Assembly (NCBI GenBank): GCA_030650395.1
Contig: JAUSDY010000139.1
Span: 1 to 64,000 of the forward strand
DNA length: 64,000 nucleotides
Origin: Acidobacteriota bacterium
GTDB taxonomy: Bacteria > Acidobacteriota > Vicinamibacteria > Vicinamibacterales > UBA2999
Reading direction: 5' to 3'
The translations under genes were made by a program, and so were the position numbers. This document shows, piece after piece, positions 40,448 through 50,004 of the stretch. How positions within the stretch are numbered: position 1 is the stretch's first letter; every line of letters begins with the position of its first letter. The notes beneath the pieces were generated by a model. It saw only the letters and a list, made by a program, of their open reading frames with translations. It ran no database searches and was not told the DNA's origin.

Positions 40448-41232
40448 GAAACAACGGCGACCAGCGGGATGTCCTGGTTGAGGGCCCACTGTTCCCACTC
40501 CGCGGCCGTGCGAGTCAGCATCGTGATCGAGAGATCGCTGCCGTCGGGTAATTCGAGCGCGCCATACAACCGCGCACGGAAATGCGGCTCGAGTGCGCCG
40601 ATCGCGACCATTCCTTCTTTGGCCGCATAGACCGCATAAGCGGGATTTCCGCCGCCCAGGAAACCGCCGGGGACCGTGAGGCCGCGCCTGAGCGGCGCCG
40701 CGAGATCACGCACCGCATCGAACAGGCCGACGACCCGGCGCGAGCCCGGTCCTTCATGCATCAGCGCGAGCACGGCGCCGTGGGCGCGTTCGGCGCCGGC
40801 CATATCCGCTGCCAGCGTCAACGGCAATCCGCCCTGCACCAATCCCGCTCGCGCCTGATAGTTGAGGTCGTGGCCCGCTTCATCCGGGTTCGAGGTGTCG
40901 CCGACGATATTCAGGTGGCGGAGCGTGGGGAACTGCACGGCGAGGGAATCGGCGTCGAGCCCGAGACGCGTGAGGGCGCGCGGCCGATGGCCTGCGATGA
41001 AGACGTCGGCGGCGGCGAGCCGTGCTTTCAACGTATCCATGCCTGCCGGCGTTTTCAGATCCAGCGGCTCGATCGTGACGCGCGCGTGCAGCTCGTCGTA
41101 CCACGGCTTGCAAATGCCTGCGAGCGGGTCGCCCCAGGGCGGCTCGATCTTGATCGCGGATGCGCCCTCCGCCACCAGTCGCGCGACGGCGACCGGCCCG
41201 GGCAGATTGAGCGCGAGGCTAACGATCTTCAC
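40438..41232 (-). CDS. CaiB/BaiF family CoA-transferase
   Basis: LALNLPGPVAVARLVAEGASAIKIEPPWGDPL, DVFIAGHRPRAL; GGNPAYAVYAAKEGMVAIGALEPHF. Confidence 0.85.
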   Translation of the reverse strand: MKIVSLALNLPGPVAVARLVAEGASAIKIEPPWGDPLAGICKPWYDELHARVTIEPLDLKTPAGMDTLKARLAAADVFIAGHRPRALTRLGLDADSLAVQFPTLRHLNIVGDTSNPDEAGHDLNYQARAGLVQGGLPLTLAADMAGAERAHGAVLALMHEGPGSRRVVGLFDAVRDLAAPLRRGLTVPGGFLGGGNPAYAVYAAKEGMVAIGALEPHFRARLYGALELPDGSDLSITMLTRTAAEWEQWALNQDIPLVAVVSGN

Positions 41233-41941
41233 GCGCCATCCATTCCTCCAGGATCGAGCCGAGATCCAAGTCGGGCGCCACGAGGCAGCTGTGGCCGTGC
41301 CCTTCCAGCACGCGCATCGCCGAGCCGGGCGTGAGCGATTGCATCAGGCGCGCTTGCGCCACCGAGGGCAGCAGGTTGTCGCGATCGGCGGCGAGAAACA
41401 ACGTCGGCGACGCGATCTCCTGCAGCCGGGCGCGGATGTCGTAGTCGCGAAGAATCCGCAGCCGCGACAGATAGCCGTCGCGGGTCGTCGCGCGCATCAA
41501 ACCAAGAAACCGGCGAATCTCCTCGCGGCTGGTCTGTGCCGAGTGCATCCGGCCGGCGTTGACCTGGCGCACCAGCGGCATCATGCCCCAGGGCATCGCG
41601 CGGAGGAGGTGGTAGCCGAGCAGCAGCCGCGCTTTCGACCCATAGTGCGCGAACGAGTTGAGGATCACCAGCCGCGCTACGCGTTCGGGATGCGCGACCG
41701 CGTAACTCAGGGTGATCGCGCCACCGAACGACTCGCCGAGCAGCGTGACCGGACGGCCATCAGGCGCCGCGGCCGACACGGCGGCGTGCAGATCGTCGAC
41801 GAGATCGCCCATGCGGGCCGCATCGTCTCGCAGCCGCGTGGTCGTGACCTCGTAGCGGCGCTCGAGGAGCGGCAGCTGCCGGTAGAACAGCAGCCCCGTT
41901 CCGTCGATGCCGGGCACGAGCACTAGAGGGTTCTTAGTCAA
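41219..41941 (-). CDS. Alpha/beta hydrolase
   Basis: VLVPGIDGTGLLFYRQ, LLGESFGGAITLSYA nucleophile elbow, LEGHGHSCLVAP. Confidence 0.88.
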   Translation of the reverse strand: MTKNPLVLVPGIDGTGLLFYRQLPLLERRYEVTTTRLRDDAARMGDLVDDLHAAVSAAAPDGRPVTLLGESFGGAITLSYAVAHPERVARLVILNSFAHYGSKARLLLGYHLLRAMPWGMMPLVRQVNAGRMHSAQTSREEIRRFLGLMRATTRDGYLSRLRILRDYDIRARLQEIASPTLFLAADRDNLLPSVAQARLMQSLTPGSAMRVLEGHGHSCLVAPDLDLGSILEEWMAREDR

Positions 41942-41982
41942 CAGCTCAACAGCTCACAAGATCAAGAGATTCGCCTGTCCCT

Positions 41983-42759
41983 ATGGTACCTTCTCGCCTC
42001 GTGACCCCCGCGCAAACCGGACGCGTGGCCTGGACGGTGATCACCATTTTCATCGTCGAGAGCCTCGTCTTTGGACTGTCAGTGCTGCCGGCGTTCTATT
42101 TCTGGACGTGGACGCTGACGTGGGCCATCCCCGATTTCCCTCTGCTGCGGCCTGCCATCGTGGCCACCACGCTGGTGCCCGCCTACCTGGTGTTTTCGTT
42201 CGCGCTGGTGGTGCTCTCGGCGTTCTCGACGCGTCTCTGCGGATGGCGGACGGCGCCCAACGGCGTGTGGAAGCTACGCGAGCTCGAATGGCCGCTGCTC
42301 GACTGGGTTCGCTACATGGTTTCCACCCATGTCGTGCGGGTGCTGGTGGGCACGTTCTTCCGCGCCTCGCCGCTCTGGACCTGGTATCTGCGGTGGAACG
42401 GCGCCCGCATCGGACGCGGCGTGCACATCAACAGCCTGTCGATCTCGGATCACAACATGCTGGAGTTCGGCGACGGCGTGGTGATCGGCGAAAACGTCCA
42501 TCTCTCAGGGCATACTGTTGAGGGCGGGATGGTCAAGACCGGCCCGGTGCGGCTGTCGCGCTTCGTCACGGTCGGACTCGGGAGCATGGTGGGCATCAAC
42601 GTCGAGGCGGGTGAGAAGTGTCAGATCGGCGCGTTGAGCGTGGTGCTGAAGGGCTCCAAGCTGGATGGTGACTCGATCTATGCCGGCGTCCCCGCGCGCA
42701 AGATCGATAAACGAACGCCGGCCGCGGTGGTTTTGCCCGAAACGACCGGTGAACCTTGA
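41983..42759 (+). CDS. Membrane-associated hexapeptide-repeat (LbH) acyltransferase-like protein
   Basis: N-terminal TMs; HINSLSISDHNMLEFGDGVVIGENVHLSGHTVEGG...VTVGLGSMVGINVEAGEKCQIGALSVVLKG. Confidence 0.75.
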   Translation: MVPSRLVTPAQTGRVAWTVITIFIVESLVFGLSVLPAFYFWTWTLTWAIPDFPLLRPAIVATTLVPAYLVFSFALVVLSAFSTRLCGWRTAPNGVWKLRELEWPLLDWVRYMVSTHVVRVLVGTFFRASPLWTWYLRWNGARIGRGVHINSLSISDHNMLEFGDGVVIGENVHLSGHTVEGGMVKTGPVRLSRFVTVGLGSMVGINVEAGEKCQIGALSVVLKGSKLDGDSIYAGVPARKIDKRTPAAVVLPETTGEP

Positions 42760-42812
42760 ACCCCTGAACCCCTGAACCCCTGAACCACTGAACCGCTGAA
42801 CCCCTGAACCTC
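42751..42812. repeat. 8-bp tandem array GAACCCCT (~7 units, family F5)
   Basis: gaacctt gaacccct gaacccct gaacccct gaaccact gaaccgct gaacccct gaacctct. Confidence 0.92.
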
Positions 42813-42813
42813 T

Positions 42814-43506
42814 TTGTCACAACTTCTCTCCATAGTCGTCCCCGTATATAACGAAGCGCGGACGGTCGCCGAGGTCATCGAGCGGCTGCTCGCGATCGAC
42901 CTGCCGGCGCCGCGCGAGATCCTCGTCGTCAACGACGGCTCGACCGACGGCACGCGCGAGGTGCTCGATCGCATTCCTGCCCGCTCCGAGCTGCGGGTCA
43001 TCCATGCCGAACGAAACGGCGGGAAGGGCAGCGCCATCCGCATCGGGTTTGGCAAGGCCGCGGGGACGATCGTCGCGATTCAGGATGCCGACCTCGAGCT
43101 CGATCCCGCCCAGATCGCGCAGTTGGTGGCGCCGATCCTGTCGGGGCAGACCCGCGTCGTCTATGGGTCGCGCTTTCTGGCGGGACGTCCCGATGCGCCG
43201 TGGCTGTCGATTCTCGCCAACCAGGTGCTGACGGGTGCGACCAACGTCCTGTTCGGCGGCCACCTCACCGACATGGAGACCTGCTACAAGGTGATGACGA
43301 CCGAGGTGGCGCGGTCGCTCAACCTCGAATGCAACCGCTTCGACATCGAGCCTGAGATCTCGGCCAAGCTGCTGCGCGACGGGCACAGCATCCTCGAGCT
43401 GCCGGTCCGGTTCGAGCCGCGCAGCCGCGCGCAAGGCAAGAAGATCGGCTGGCGCGACGGCGTGCAGGCGATCAAGGTCCTCGTCAAGTACCGCTTCTCT
43501 CGATGA
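42814..43506 (+). CDS. Glycosyltransferase family 2 (DPM1/dolichyl-phosphate-like)
   Basis: SIVVPVYNEARTVAEVIERLL, VVNDGSTDGTREVLD, AIQDADLELDP; TTG start. Confidence 0.92.
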   Translation: MSQLLSIVVPVYNEARTVAEVIERLLAIDLPAPREILVVNDGSTDGTREVLDRIPARSELRVIHAERNGGKGSAIRIGFGKAAGTIVAIQDADLELDPAQIAQLVAPILSGQTRVVYGSRFLAGRPDAPWLSILANQVLTGATNVLFGGHLTDMETCYKVMTTEVARSLNLECNRFDIEPEISAKLLRDGHSILELPVRFEPRSRAQGKKIGWRDGVQAIKVLVKYRFSR

Positions 43507-45092
43507 CCCGCCTTCGCCCAGGCTACGGCGGGCAGGGCCTGGTCGCTGCGATCGTGGCGATCATCGCGGCATTGGGGCTGGCGGGCTTTGGCATTGCCAA
43601 GGGCACGTGGGCCGTCGGCGGATCCGACTCGTCCTGTTACGCGTTGATGGCGGATGCGTTTGCGCACGCGCGGTGGCAGCCGACCAGCCCTTTAGCGATC
43701 CAGGCACCGTGGCCTGACGCAGCGCGGTCGCTGGCTCCCGGCGGCTTCATTCCCTCGCCGGTTCGCGCCGATGCAGCGTCGCCGATCTGCGCGCCGGGAC
43801 TGTCGGTGCTGATGGCGCCGCTGGTGGCGATCGCCGGCCCGGACGCGATCTTCGTGCTCTCGCCGATCGCGGGCGCACTGCTGGTGTGGTGTGCCTTTCT
43901 TCTGGCGCGGCGCCTGGCGGGCGGCCTCGCGGGCGCAACGGCGGCGGTGCTGGTCGCCGCCAGCCCGATCGTGCTGTTCCAGGTCGTGCAGCCGATGAAC
44001 GACGTCGTCACCGCAGCGCTGTGGCTGGCCGCGCTTGCGGTTGCGTGTAGAGGCGGGTCTTTCTTGTCCGCCGCGCTTCTCGCTGGAATACTCACAGGCC
44101 TCGCGATCCTGGTTCGTCCGAATCTCGCTCCAGTTGCCATCGTCGTTTTGATCACAGGACTGGCGCTGGCACGCGAACCTCGCAAGCAAGAGGCCTCGTT
44201 GGTGTGGAGGCAACCCCTTCGTTGGGGTTGCCTGTTTATGGCCGGCTCGGTCCCGGCGATCGCACTCCTCCTTGTTCTCAACCAAATCCTCTACGGCGCG
44301 CCCTTCGGCTCCGGCTACGGCAGCGCGTCTGCGCTGTTCAGCGCGGGCTTCTTCAGCACCAATGTCACGCAACTGCTGACACGCATCTACGAAACGCAAA
44401 CGCCGTTTCCGCTGCTCGCCCTGCTGGCGCCGCTGGTGTTCGCGGAGCGGGCAAGGGCGATCGCGTGGTCGCTGCTGGCAGCCGCTGCAGCCGTGATTGC
44501 GTGCTACCTGTTTTATAGGCCGTACCCGGAGTGGTGGTACCTGCGCTTTGAATTACCCGCCGTGGTCTTGCTGCTTGTGGTGGCGAGCGCGGTCGCGGTG
44601 AACCTGGCGCAGCGCGCCAATATGACCGGGGTGATTCCGCTGCTGGCGGTGGTCCTCGCGATCCTCTCTACTCGAGTGGCCGGCGGCCGGCAGGTCTTCA
44701 AGCTGCAACAACTGGAAGGCCGCTATCGCGACACGGCGTCGCTCGTGCACGATCGCCTGCCCGAGAATGCCGTGTTGATCACCGTCTGGCAGAGTGGCGG
44801 CGTGCGCTTTCATGCCGGCCGCGAGGCGGTGTTGTGGGATTCGCTCGACCCGGCGTGGATCGATCGCGCGGTCGCGTGGCTCACCGCGCAGGGCCGCACG
44901 CCTTACATCCTGCTCGAGCGGCCGGAGGAACGGCAGTTTCGCGAGCGCTTTCGCGGCGCATCGGAGTTAGGCGGACTTGACTGGCCGCCGCGCTTCGACC
45001 TGGCCAGGCAGGCGCGGATCTATGACCCTGCCGATCGCGCACGCTACTTACGAGGAGAATCGTACGCGACCGAGAATATTCGCCCAAAATAA
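43503..45092 (+). CDS. Multi-pass membrane protein, GT39-like
   Basis: About 10 hydrophobic segments; D-rich N-terminal loop GGSDSSCYALMADAF; follows a GT2 gene. Confidence 0.75.
   Translation: MTRLRPGYGGQGLVAAIVAIIAALGLAGFGIAKGTWAVGGSDSSCYALMADAFAHARWQPTSPLAIQAPWPDAARSLAPGGFIPSPVRADAASPICAPGLSVLMAPLVAIAGPDAIFVLSPIAGALLVWCAFLLARRLAGGLAGATAAVLVAASPIVLFQVVQPMNDVVTAALWLAALAVACRGGSFLSAALLAGILTGLAILVRPNLAPVAIVVLITGLALAREPRKQEASLVWRQPLRWGCLFMAGSVPAIALLLVLNQILYGAPFGSGYGSASALFSAGFFSTNVTQLLTRIYETQTPFPLLALLAPLVFAERARAIAWSLLAAAAAVIACYLFYRPYPEWWYLRFELPAVVLLLVVASAVAVNLAQRANMTGVIPLLAVVLAILSTRVAGGRQVFKLQQLEGRYRDTASLVHDRLPENAVLITVWQSGGVRFHAGREAVLWDSLDPAWIDRAVAWLTAQGRTPYILLERPEERQFRERFRGASELGGLDWPPRFDLARQARIYDPADRARYLRGESYATENIRPK
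44208..44233. repeat. Perfect 10-bp-stem hairpin AGGCAACCCC-TTCGTT-GGGGTTGCCT inside a CDS
   Basis: Read directly; in-frame in 43503-45092. Confidence 0.9.
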
Positions 45093-45168
45093 CCAATAAC
45101 CAAGAACGAAATAACCAAAAAACACCGTGTGCCTTTAGTTATTGGTAATTGGTTATTGGTTATTCGCT
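45089..45168. repeat. AATAACCAATAACCAA / TTGGTTATTGGTTATT inverted tandem repeat (family F4) between convergent genes
   Basis: aataaccaataaccaagaacgaaataacc...gttattggtaattggttattggttatt. Confidence 0.92.
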
Positions 45169-45169
45169 G

Positions 45170-45742
45170 TCAAGGCCGCAGCACCCAGTCGCCCAGGAAG
45201 ATATAGATCGCGTAGACCGTGCCCTCGCCGACCACCACGCCGAACAGGAACTTCTTGAAGTTGATCCTCAGCGAGCCACACACATAACAAATCAAGTCGG
45301 TGGGCAGGAACAGAAAGAAGCTCCAGCCGATGATGATTGGCAGTTGATAAGTCTGTAGCGCCTTCTTCAGCTTCTGAATCTGCTTCGGGTACTTGCGCTC
45401 GAAGACTTCATCCAGATGGATGACGTCAGCAAACCCGTAGACGATCGAAGACGAGATGGCGATGCAGAGGAGCGTGAGGCCCAGCAGCACCCATGGATCG
45501 AAGAAGGGCATGGCGATCAACAGCGGAAACGTCGCCGGCACCAGCGTGAAGGCGCGAAACGATCCGATCAGCAGGTACGAGAGGGCCGCCACCCAGAACG
45601 ACGCCGATAGGGCGTTCTGCAGCTCGCCCTGTACCACCTCGCGCTTGAAGAAATAGAGGTACAGCGCTCCGGCGACCACCATTATCCAGAGGGCAAACAG
45701 GGAGTATCGGACTCGCGGTCCGATCAGGTGAGGGGCCGGCAC
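45170..45742 (-). CDS. Multi-pass membrane protein, VTT/DedA-like
   Basis: SFRAFTLVPATFPLLIAMPFFDPWVLLGLTLLCIAISSSIVYGFAD; FFLFLPTDLICYVCGSLRINFKKFLFGVVVGEG. Confidence 0.7.
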   Translation of the reverse strand: MPAPHLIGPRVRYSLFALWIMVVAGALYLYFFKREVVQGELQNALSASFWVAALSYLLIGSFRAFTLVPATFPLLIAMPFFDPWVLLGLTLLCIAISSSIVYGFADVIHLDEVFERKYPKQIQKLKKALQTYQLPIIIGWSFFLFLPTDLICYVCGSLRINFKKFLFGVVVGEGTVYAIYIFLGDWVLRP

Positions 45743-45749
45743 GAAGGAC

Positions 45750-47279
45750 TCAAGGCTCGCCGAAGTGAATCTGTTGCTCCAGCTTGGCGAACCCCTGCAC
45801 GGCAGACGGTTCAGGCGTCATCAGCGACACCAGGACGCCGATCGCGAACGACAGCGGAATGGTGAACAGGCCGGGGTTGCGATACGGAAACACGGCCGCC
45901 TCACGATGCAGGAGGTCGACCTGAATGGTTGGCGACAGGTAGATCAGCAGCAGCGTGGCGACCGTGCCGAACAGGATCGAGGCCTGCGCGCCCCGGGTCG
46001 TGAACTTCTTCCAGAACATCGACAACACCAGCGCGGGGAAGTTCGCGCTGGCGGCGATCGCAAAGGCGAGCCCCACCATGTAGGCGACGTTCTGTCCCTT
46101 GAACGCGATGCCGAGCACGATCGAAAGCACCGCGAGCAGAATCGTGCTGCTCCGCGCCACGATCATCTGCTCACGCTCGGTGGCCTTGCCGTGACGAAAC
46201 ACGTTGACCCACACGTCGTGCGACAGGGCAGCGGCACCCGCTAGCGTGAGTCCGGCGACGACGGCGAGGATCGTGGCAAAGGCGACGGCCGCGATGAAGC
46301 CGAGGAACGCCTGGCCGCCCACCACTTCCGCTAGTAGCGGCGCCGCCATGTTGCCGCCGGCGTCAACCGCGCGGATGGCGGGCTGGCCGACCAGCACCAT
46401 CGCGCCGAAGCCGAGGATGAACGTCAGCAGGTAGAACGTGCCGATGATCGCGGTCGCATACGCCACCGACACGCGCGCGGTGCGGCCGTCGGGAACGGTG
46501 TAGAAGCGCATCAGGATGTGAGGCAGGCCCGCGGTGCCGAACATCAGCGCCAGCCCGAGCGAGATCGCATCGACCGGATCCGAGACGAGCCGTCCCGGCG
46601 CGAGCACTGCGGGGCCGTACTGATTGGCCGCCGCGGCGAACAGCGCGAGCGGATTGAACGAGAAGCGCGCCAGCACCATCATCGCCAGCATGAAGGCGCC
46701 CGACAGCAGCAACACCGCCTTCACGATCTGCACCCAGGTCGTGGCGATCATCCCGCCGAACAGCACGTAGGCCAGCATCACGACGCCCACGATCACGACC
46801 GCGACTTCGTATTCAAGACCGAACAGCAGCCGGATCAAGTTGCCCGCGCCCACCATCTGGGCGATCAGATAAAACGCCACCACCGCGAGGCTGCCCGCGG
46901 CCGCGGCCACGCGCACCGGCGCCTGTTGCAGCCGGAAGGCGACGACGTCGCTGAAGGTGAAGCGGCCGAGATTCCGCAGCGGCTCCGCGATCAGGCAGAC
47001 CACGACGGGCCATCCCACCAGGAACCCGATCGAGTACACGAGGCCGTCGAAACCCGAGAGCGCCACGAGGCCCGCGATGCCCAGAAAGCTCGCGGCGCTC
47101 ATGTAGTCGCCGGCGAGCGCCAGGCCGTTCTGCAGCGCCGTTACCGACCCGCCGGCGGCGTAGAAGTCCCTGGTGTTATGCGTGCGGCGCGCGGCAATCC
47201 ACGTGATGACGAGCGACAGGCCGATGAAGAGCACGAAGCCCACCATCGCGGTGATGTTGGGCTCACCCGATTGCGGCAT
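45750..47279 (-). CDS. actP: Cation/acetate symporter (SSS family)
   Basis: [39 protein letters not shown] signature; ATG 47279 overlaps the DUF485 stop (TAATG). Confidence 0.93.
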   Translation of the reverse strand: MPQSGEPNITAMVGFVLFIGLSLVITWIAARRTHNTRDFYAAGGSVTALQNGLALAGDYMSAASFLGIAGLVALSGFDGLVYSIGFLVGWPVVVCLIAEPLRNLGRFTFSDVVAFRLQQAPVRVAAAAGSLAVVAFYLIAQMVGAGNLIRLLFGLEYEVAVVIVGVVMLAYVLFGGMIATTWVQIVKAVLLLSGAFMLAMMVLARFSFNPLALFAAAANQYGPAVLAPGRLVSDPVDAISLGLALMFGTAGLPHILMRFYTVPDGRTARVSVAYATAIIGTFYLLTFILGFGAMVLVGQPAIRAVDAGGNMAAPLLAEVVGGQAFLGFIAAVAFATILAVVAGLTLAGAAALSHDVWVNVFRHGKATEREQMIVARSSTILLAVLSIVLGIAFKGQNVAYMVGLAFAIAASANFPALVLSMFWKKFTTRGAQASILFGTVATLLLIYLSPTIQVDLLHREAAVFPYRNPGLFTIPLSFAIGVLVSLMTPEPSAVQGFAKLEQQIHFGEP

Positions 47280-47695
47280 TACCGCCCCTCCCGACCGGGG
47301 TCCCCGCCACGCGGACTTTGCGTGGTGGGGTGGAGGCCGGGGTCCCCGCCACGCGGACTTTGCGTGGTGGGGTGGAGGCCGGGGTCCCCGCCACGCGGAC
47401 TTTGCGTGGTGGGGTGGAGGTGGTCGCGGCGGATGTCGGCCACCGCCGCGTCGTAATGCCGGTTGGTCCAGCGCACGTAGATCATGATCAGCACCCACGC
47501 GGTGATGATCACGATCACGCCCAGCAGGATGCCGAGGCTCAACCCGGGCACCAGCACCGTGGCGAGCAGCGGCTTGTTGAAGGCGATGAGCAGCGTGAAG
47601 CCGACGTAGATGGCTGTCATCGCGGCCGTCAGGATCACGGCCAGGCGCCAGCGAGCGGCGGAAAGGCGGGCGAGGCGCGCGTGCGTGTCGGTCAT
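47279..47695 (-). CDS. DUF485 family membrane protein with repeat-derived C-terminus
   Basis: Two-TM DUF485-like region preceding actP; C-terminal ([14 protein letters not shown])x3. Confidence 0.85.
   Translation of the reverse strand: MTDTHARLARLSAARWRLAVILTAAMTAIYVGFTLLIAFNKPLLATVLVPGLSLGILLGVIVIITAWVLIMIYVRWTNRHYDAAVADIRRDHLHPTTQSPRGGDPGLHPTTQSPRGGDPGLHPTTQSPRGGDPGREGR
47296..47421. repeat. 42-bp tandem repeat x3, each unit a hairpin, in-frame
   Basis: gccggggtccccgccacgcggactttgcgtggtggggtggag repeated; stem CCCCGCCACGC/GCGTGGTGGGG. Confidence 0.93.
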
Positions 47696-47733
47696 CGGCG
47701 CTGATCATATACTCGGCACGATTGGAGCACCCC

Positions 47734-49875
47734 ATGCGACGAGTCCTCGCCTTCATGCTCGCCACCCTGGCCACCTCGTGTGCCGCGAACGCGGTCGAAG
47801 CGCCGGCCGCCGCGACCGGGCTCACCATCGAACAGCTGATCGACATCAAACACCCGTCGAATCCGAGCTGGTCGCCCGACGGCGCGCGGGTCGCGTTCAT
47901 TTGGGACCGCGCGGGTATTGCCAATCTCTACCTCTCCGATCTGTCGGGCGGGGCGCCGAAGGCGCTGACCTCGTACGAGGCCGGCAGCGTCGGCAACACG
48001 TTCTGGAGCCGTGATGGGCAGCGCGTCTACTTCGCGCGCGGCGGCGATCTCTGGCAGGCCAGCGTGAGCGGTGGCGCGCCGGCGGCGGTCTGGACGACCG
48101 CCACACCTGAATCGAACATCGTGGTGTCGCCCGACGGCGGCCGTGTCGCGTTCGTGCGTCCCGCGACTGGCGCGGCCGGCGTCGACCTGTGGACCCGCAC
48201 GCTGGCCGACGGCAAGCAGCGGCGTGTGGCCCACGACGACAAGAGCATCGCCGGCGTGAACTGGGCCCCGGGTGGGGCGCACCTGGCATACGCAGCGGGC
48301 GCCGATTCGATCCGGCACGAGCAGACCCCCGACTACTCGGGCGCGAAAATCATCTACACGATTACCGAGCGCACTCCCGCGCAGGCCTACGTGGTCGCGG
48401 CCGCCGGCGGCACGCCCAGGGCGATCGGCACGCCGGGTGGCGGCGGCGTGCGATGGGTGGACCCGGCGCGCGTCGTCTTCGATCGCACCTCGCCCGACTT
48501 CAAGAAGCGAACGATGTACGTCGCGGACCTCGCGACCGGCGCGCCGCGGGTGGCGCGGGTGGCGCGGGAAGATGTGGACGAGAAGTTCTGGAGCATCACC
48601 GGCGATGCCGGCGCAAACTCGCAGCCCTCGCCCGATGGCAAGTGGATCGCGGTGGTGAGCGACCGCGACGGATGGGATCACATCTACGTGATGCCGGCCG
48701 GCGGCGGTGACGCCGTCCAGATCACGAAGGGCAAGTTCGAGGCGTGGCGGCCGTCGTGGTCGCCCGACAGCACGCGGCTGGCCTTTGATGCCAACGAGCC
48801 CGACCGCCCCGGCACGCGCCACCTCGGGATTGCCACGATCGGATCGGACCCGGCCCGCGCGACGATCGCGATGATCACGACCGGTCGCGGCACCAACATT
48901 GCGCCGGCGTGGTCGCCTGACGGCAACCGCCTGGTCTATCAGCACACCGATCCGCGGAACCCCGCGGATCTGTTCGTCGTCGACGCCAAGGCTGGCGCGA
49001 CGCCCGTCCGCCTCTCGTCGTCACTCCCAGCCGGCGTCGATCGCTCCGCGTTTGTCGAGCCGGAGTTCGTGCACTATCCCGGGCCGGACGGGCAGTCGGT
49101 GCCCGGCTGGCTGTATTCGCCGAAAAACCTGGATCGATCGAAAAAGCATCCTGCCATCGTGTGGATTCACGGCGACGGCGTGAACCAGAACTACGACGGG
49201 TGGCACGTGCAGCGGAACTACGCGGTCTATTCGAGCTTCCATCAATATCTGTTGCAACAGGGCTACGTCGTCTTGATGCCCGATTACCGCGGCAGCATTG
49301 GCTATGGCAAAGCGTGGCGGCAGGGCGTTTACATGGACGTGGGCGGCAAGGACGCGAAAGACGCGTGGATGTCGGCAAACTATTTGAAGACGCTCGGCTA
49401 CGTCGACATGGAGCGCGTCGGTGTCTGGGGCTTGAGCTACGGCGGCTTCTTCACGCTGATCGCCGTCACCGATCAGCCCACGTTGTTCCGCGCGGGCGTC
49501 GATGTGGCGGGCGTGGCCGATTACGCGATGTACTACGAGGACCCGTATCATGGCGGCTGGACGACGAGCCGGATCGGGACGCCGCAACAGAACCCGGACG
49601 TCTACCGGCAGGCCTCACCGATTTCACACGTCGATCGGCTCGAGCGTCCGCTCCTGATTCTTCACGGCACCTCCGACGTCAACGTGCCGTACCTGCATTC
49701 CGTCCGGCTGGTGGACGAGCTGCTGAAAAAGGGCAAGGGACACCTCACCGAATTCATGGTGTATCCCGGCGAGTTCCACTACTTCACTCGCGAGCAGGTC
49801 TTGCGCGATGCGTGGACGCGCGTCGACCGTTTCTTCGGCCACCACTTGAAAGGGGCCGTGCCGTCGACGCACTAG
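47734..49875 (+). CDS. S9 family (prolyl oligopeptidase/DPP-like) peptidase
   Basis: WD40-like beta-propeller N-terminus; [20 protein letters not shown] catalytic serine; [12 protein letters not shown]. Confidence 0.93.
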   Translation: MRRVLAFMLATLATSCAANAVEAPAAATGLTIEQLIDIKHPSNPSWSPDGARVAFIWDRAGIANLYLSDLSGGAPKALTSYEAGSVGNTFWSRDGQRVYFARGGDLWQASVSGGAPAAVWTTATPESNIVVSPDGGRVAFVRPATGAAGVDLWTRTLADGKQRRVAHDDKSIAGVNWAPGGAHLAYAAGADSIRHEQTPDYSGAKIIYTITERTPAQAYVVAAAGGTPRAIGTPGGGGVRWVDPARVVFDRTSPDFKKRTMYVADLATGAPRVARVAREDVDEKFWSITGDAGANSQPSPDGKWIAVVSDRDGWDHIYVMPAGGGDAVQITKGKFEAWRPSWSPDSTRLAFDANEPDRPGTRHLGIATIGSDPARATIAMITTGRGTNIAPAWSPDGNRLVYQHTDPRNPADLFVVDAKAGATPVRLSSSLPAGVDRSAFVEPEFVHYPGPDGQSVPGWLYSPKNLDRSKKHPAIVWIHGDGVNQNYDGWHVQRNYAVYSSFHQYLLQQGYVVLMPDYRGSIGYGKAWRQGVYMDVGGKDAKDAWMSANYLKTLGYVDMERVGVWGLSYGGFFTLIAVTDQPTLFRAGVDVAGVADYAMYYEDPYHGGWTTSRIGTPQQNPDVYRQASPISHVDRLERPLLILHGTSDVNVPYLHSVRLVDELLKKGKGHLTEFMVYPGEFHYFTREQVLRDAWTRVDRFFGHHLKGAVPSTH

Positions 49876-49911
49876 TGCTATAGTCCGCGCAATTCATACC
49901 GTGTTGACACG

Positions 49912-50001
49912 GTGCGCACAGTCATCGGCGTCATCGTTTCGGGTGTTGGCTTGGTCTGGCTGTTTTACTCGCCACTGCCCCCACGGCAGAAAAAGGAGTG
50001 A
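49912..50001 (+). CDS. Possible 29-aa single-TM leader peptide upstream of TonB receptor
   Basis: GTG start; VRTVIGVIVSGVGLVWLFYSPLPPRQKKE*; stop 3 nt before the receptor ATG. Confidence 0.35.
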   Translation: MRTVIGVIVSGVGLVWLFYSPLPPRQKKE

Positions 50002-50004
50002 GCT

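Noticed and set aside
47296-47421. CRISPR-like interpretation of the 42-bp x3 repeat
   Set aside because: Uninterrupted tandem duplication, in-frame within a CDS; no spacers.
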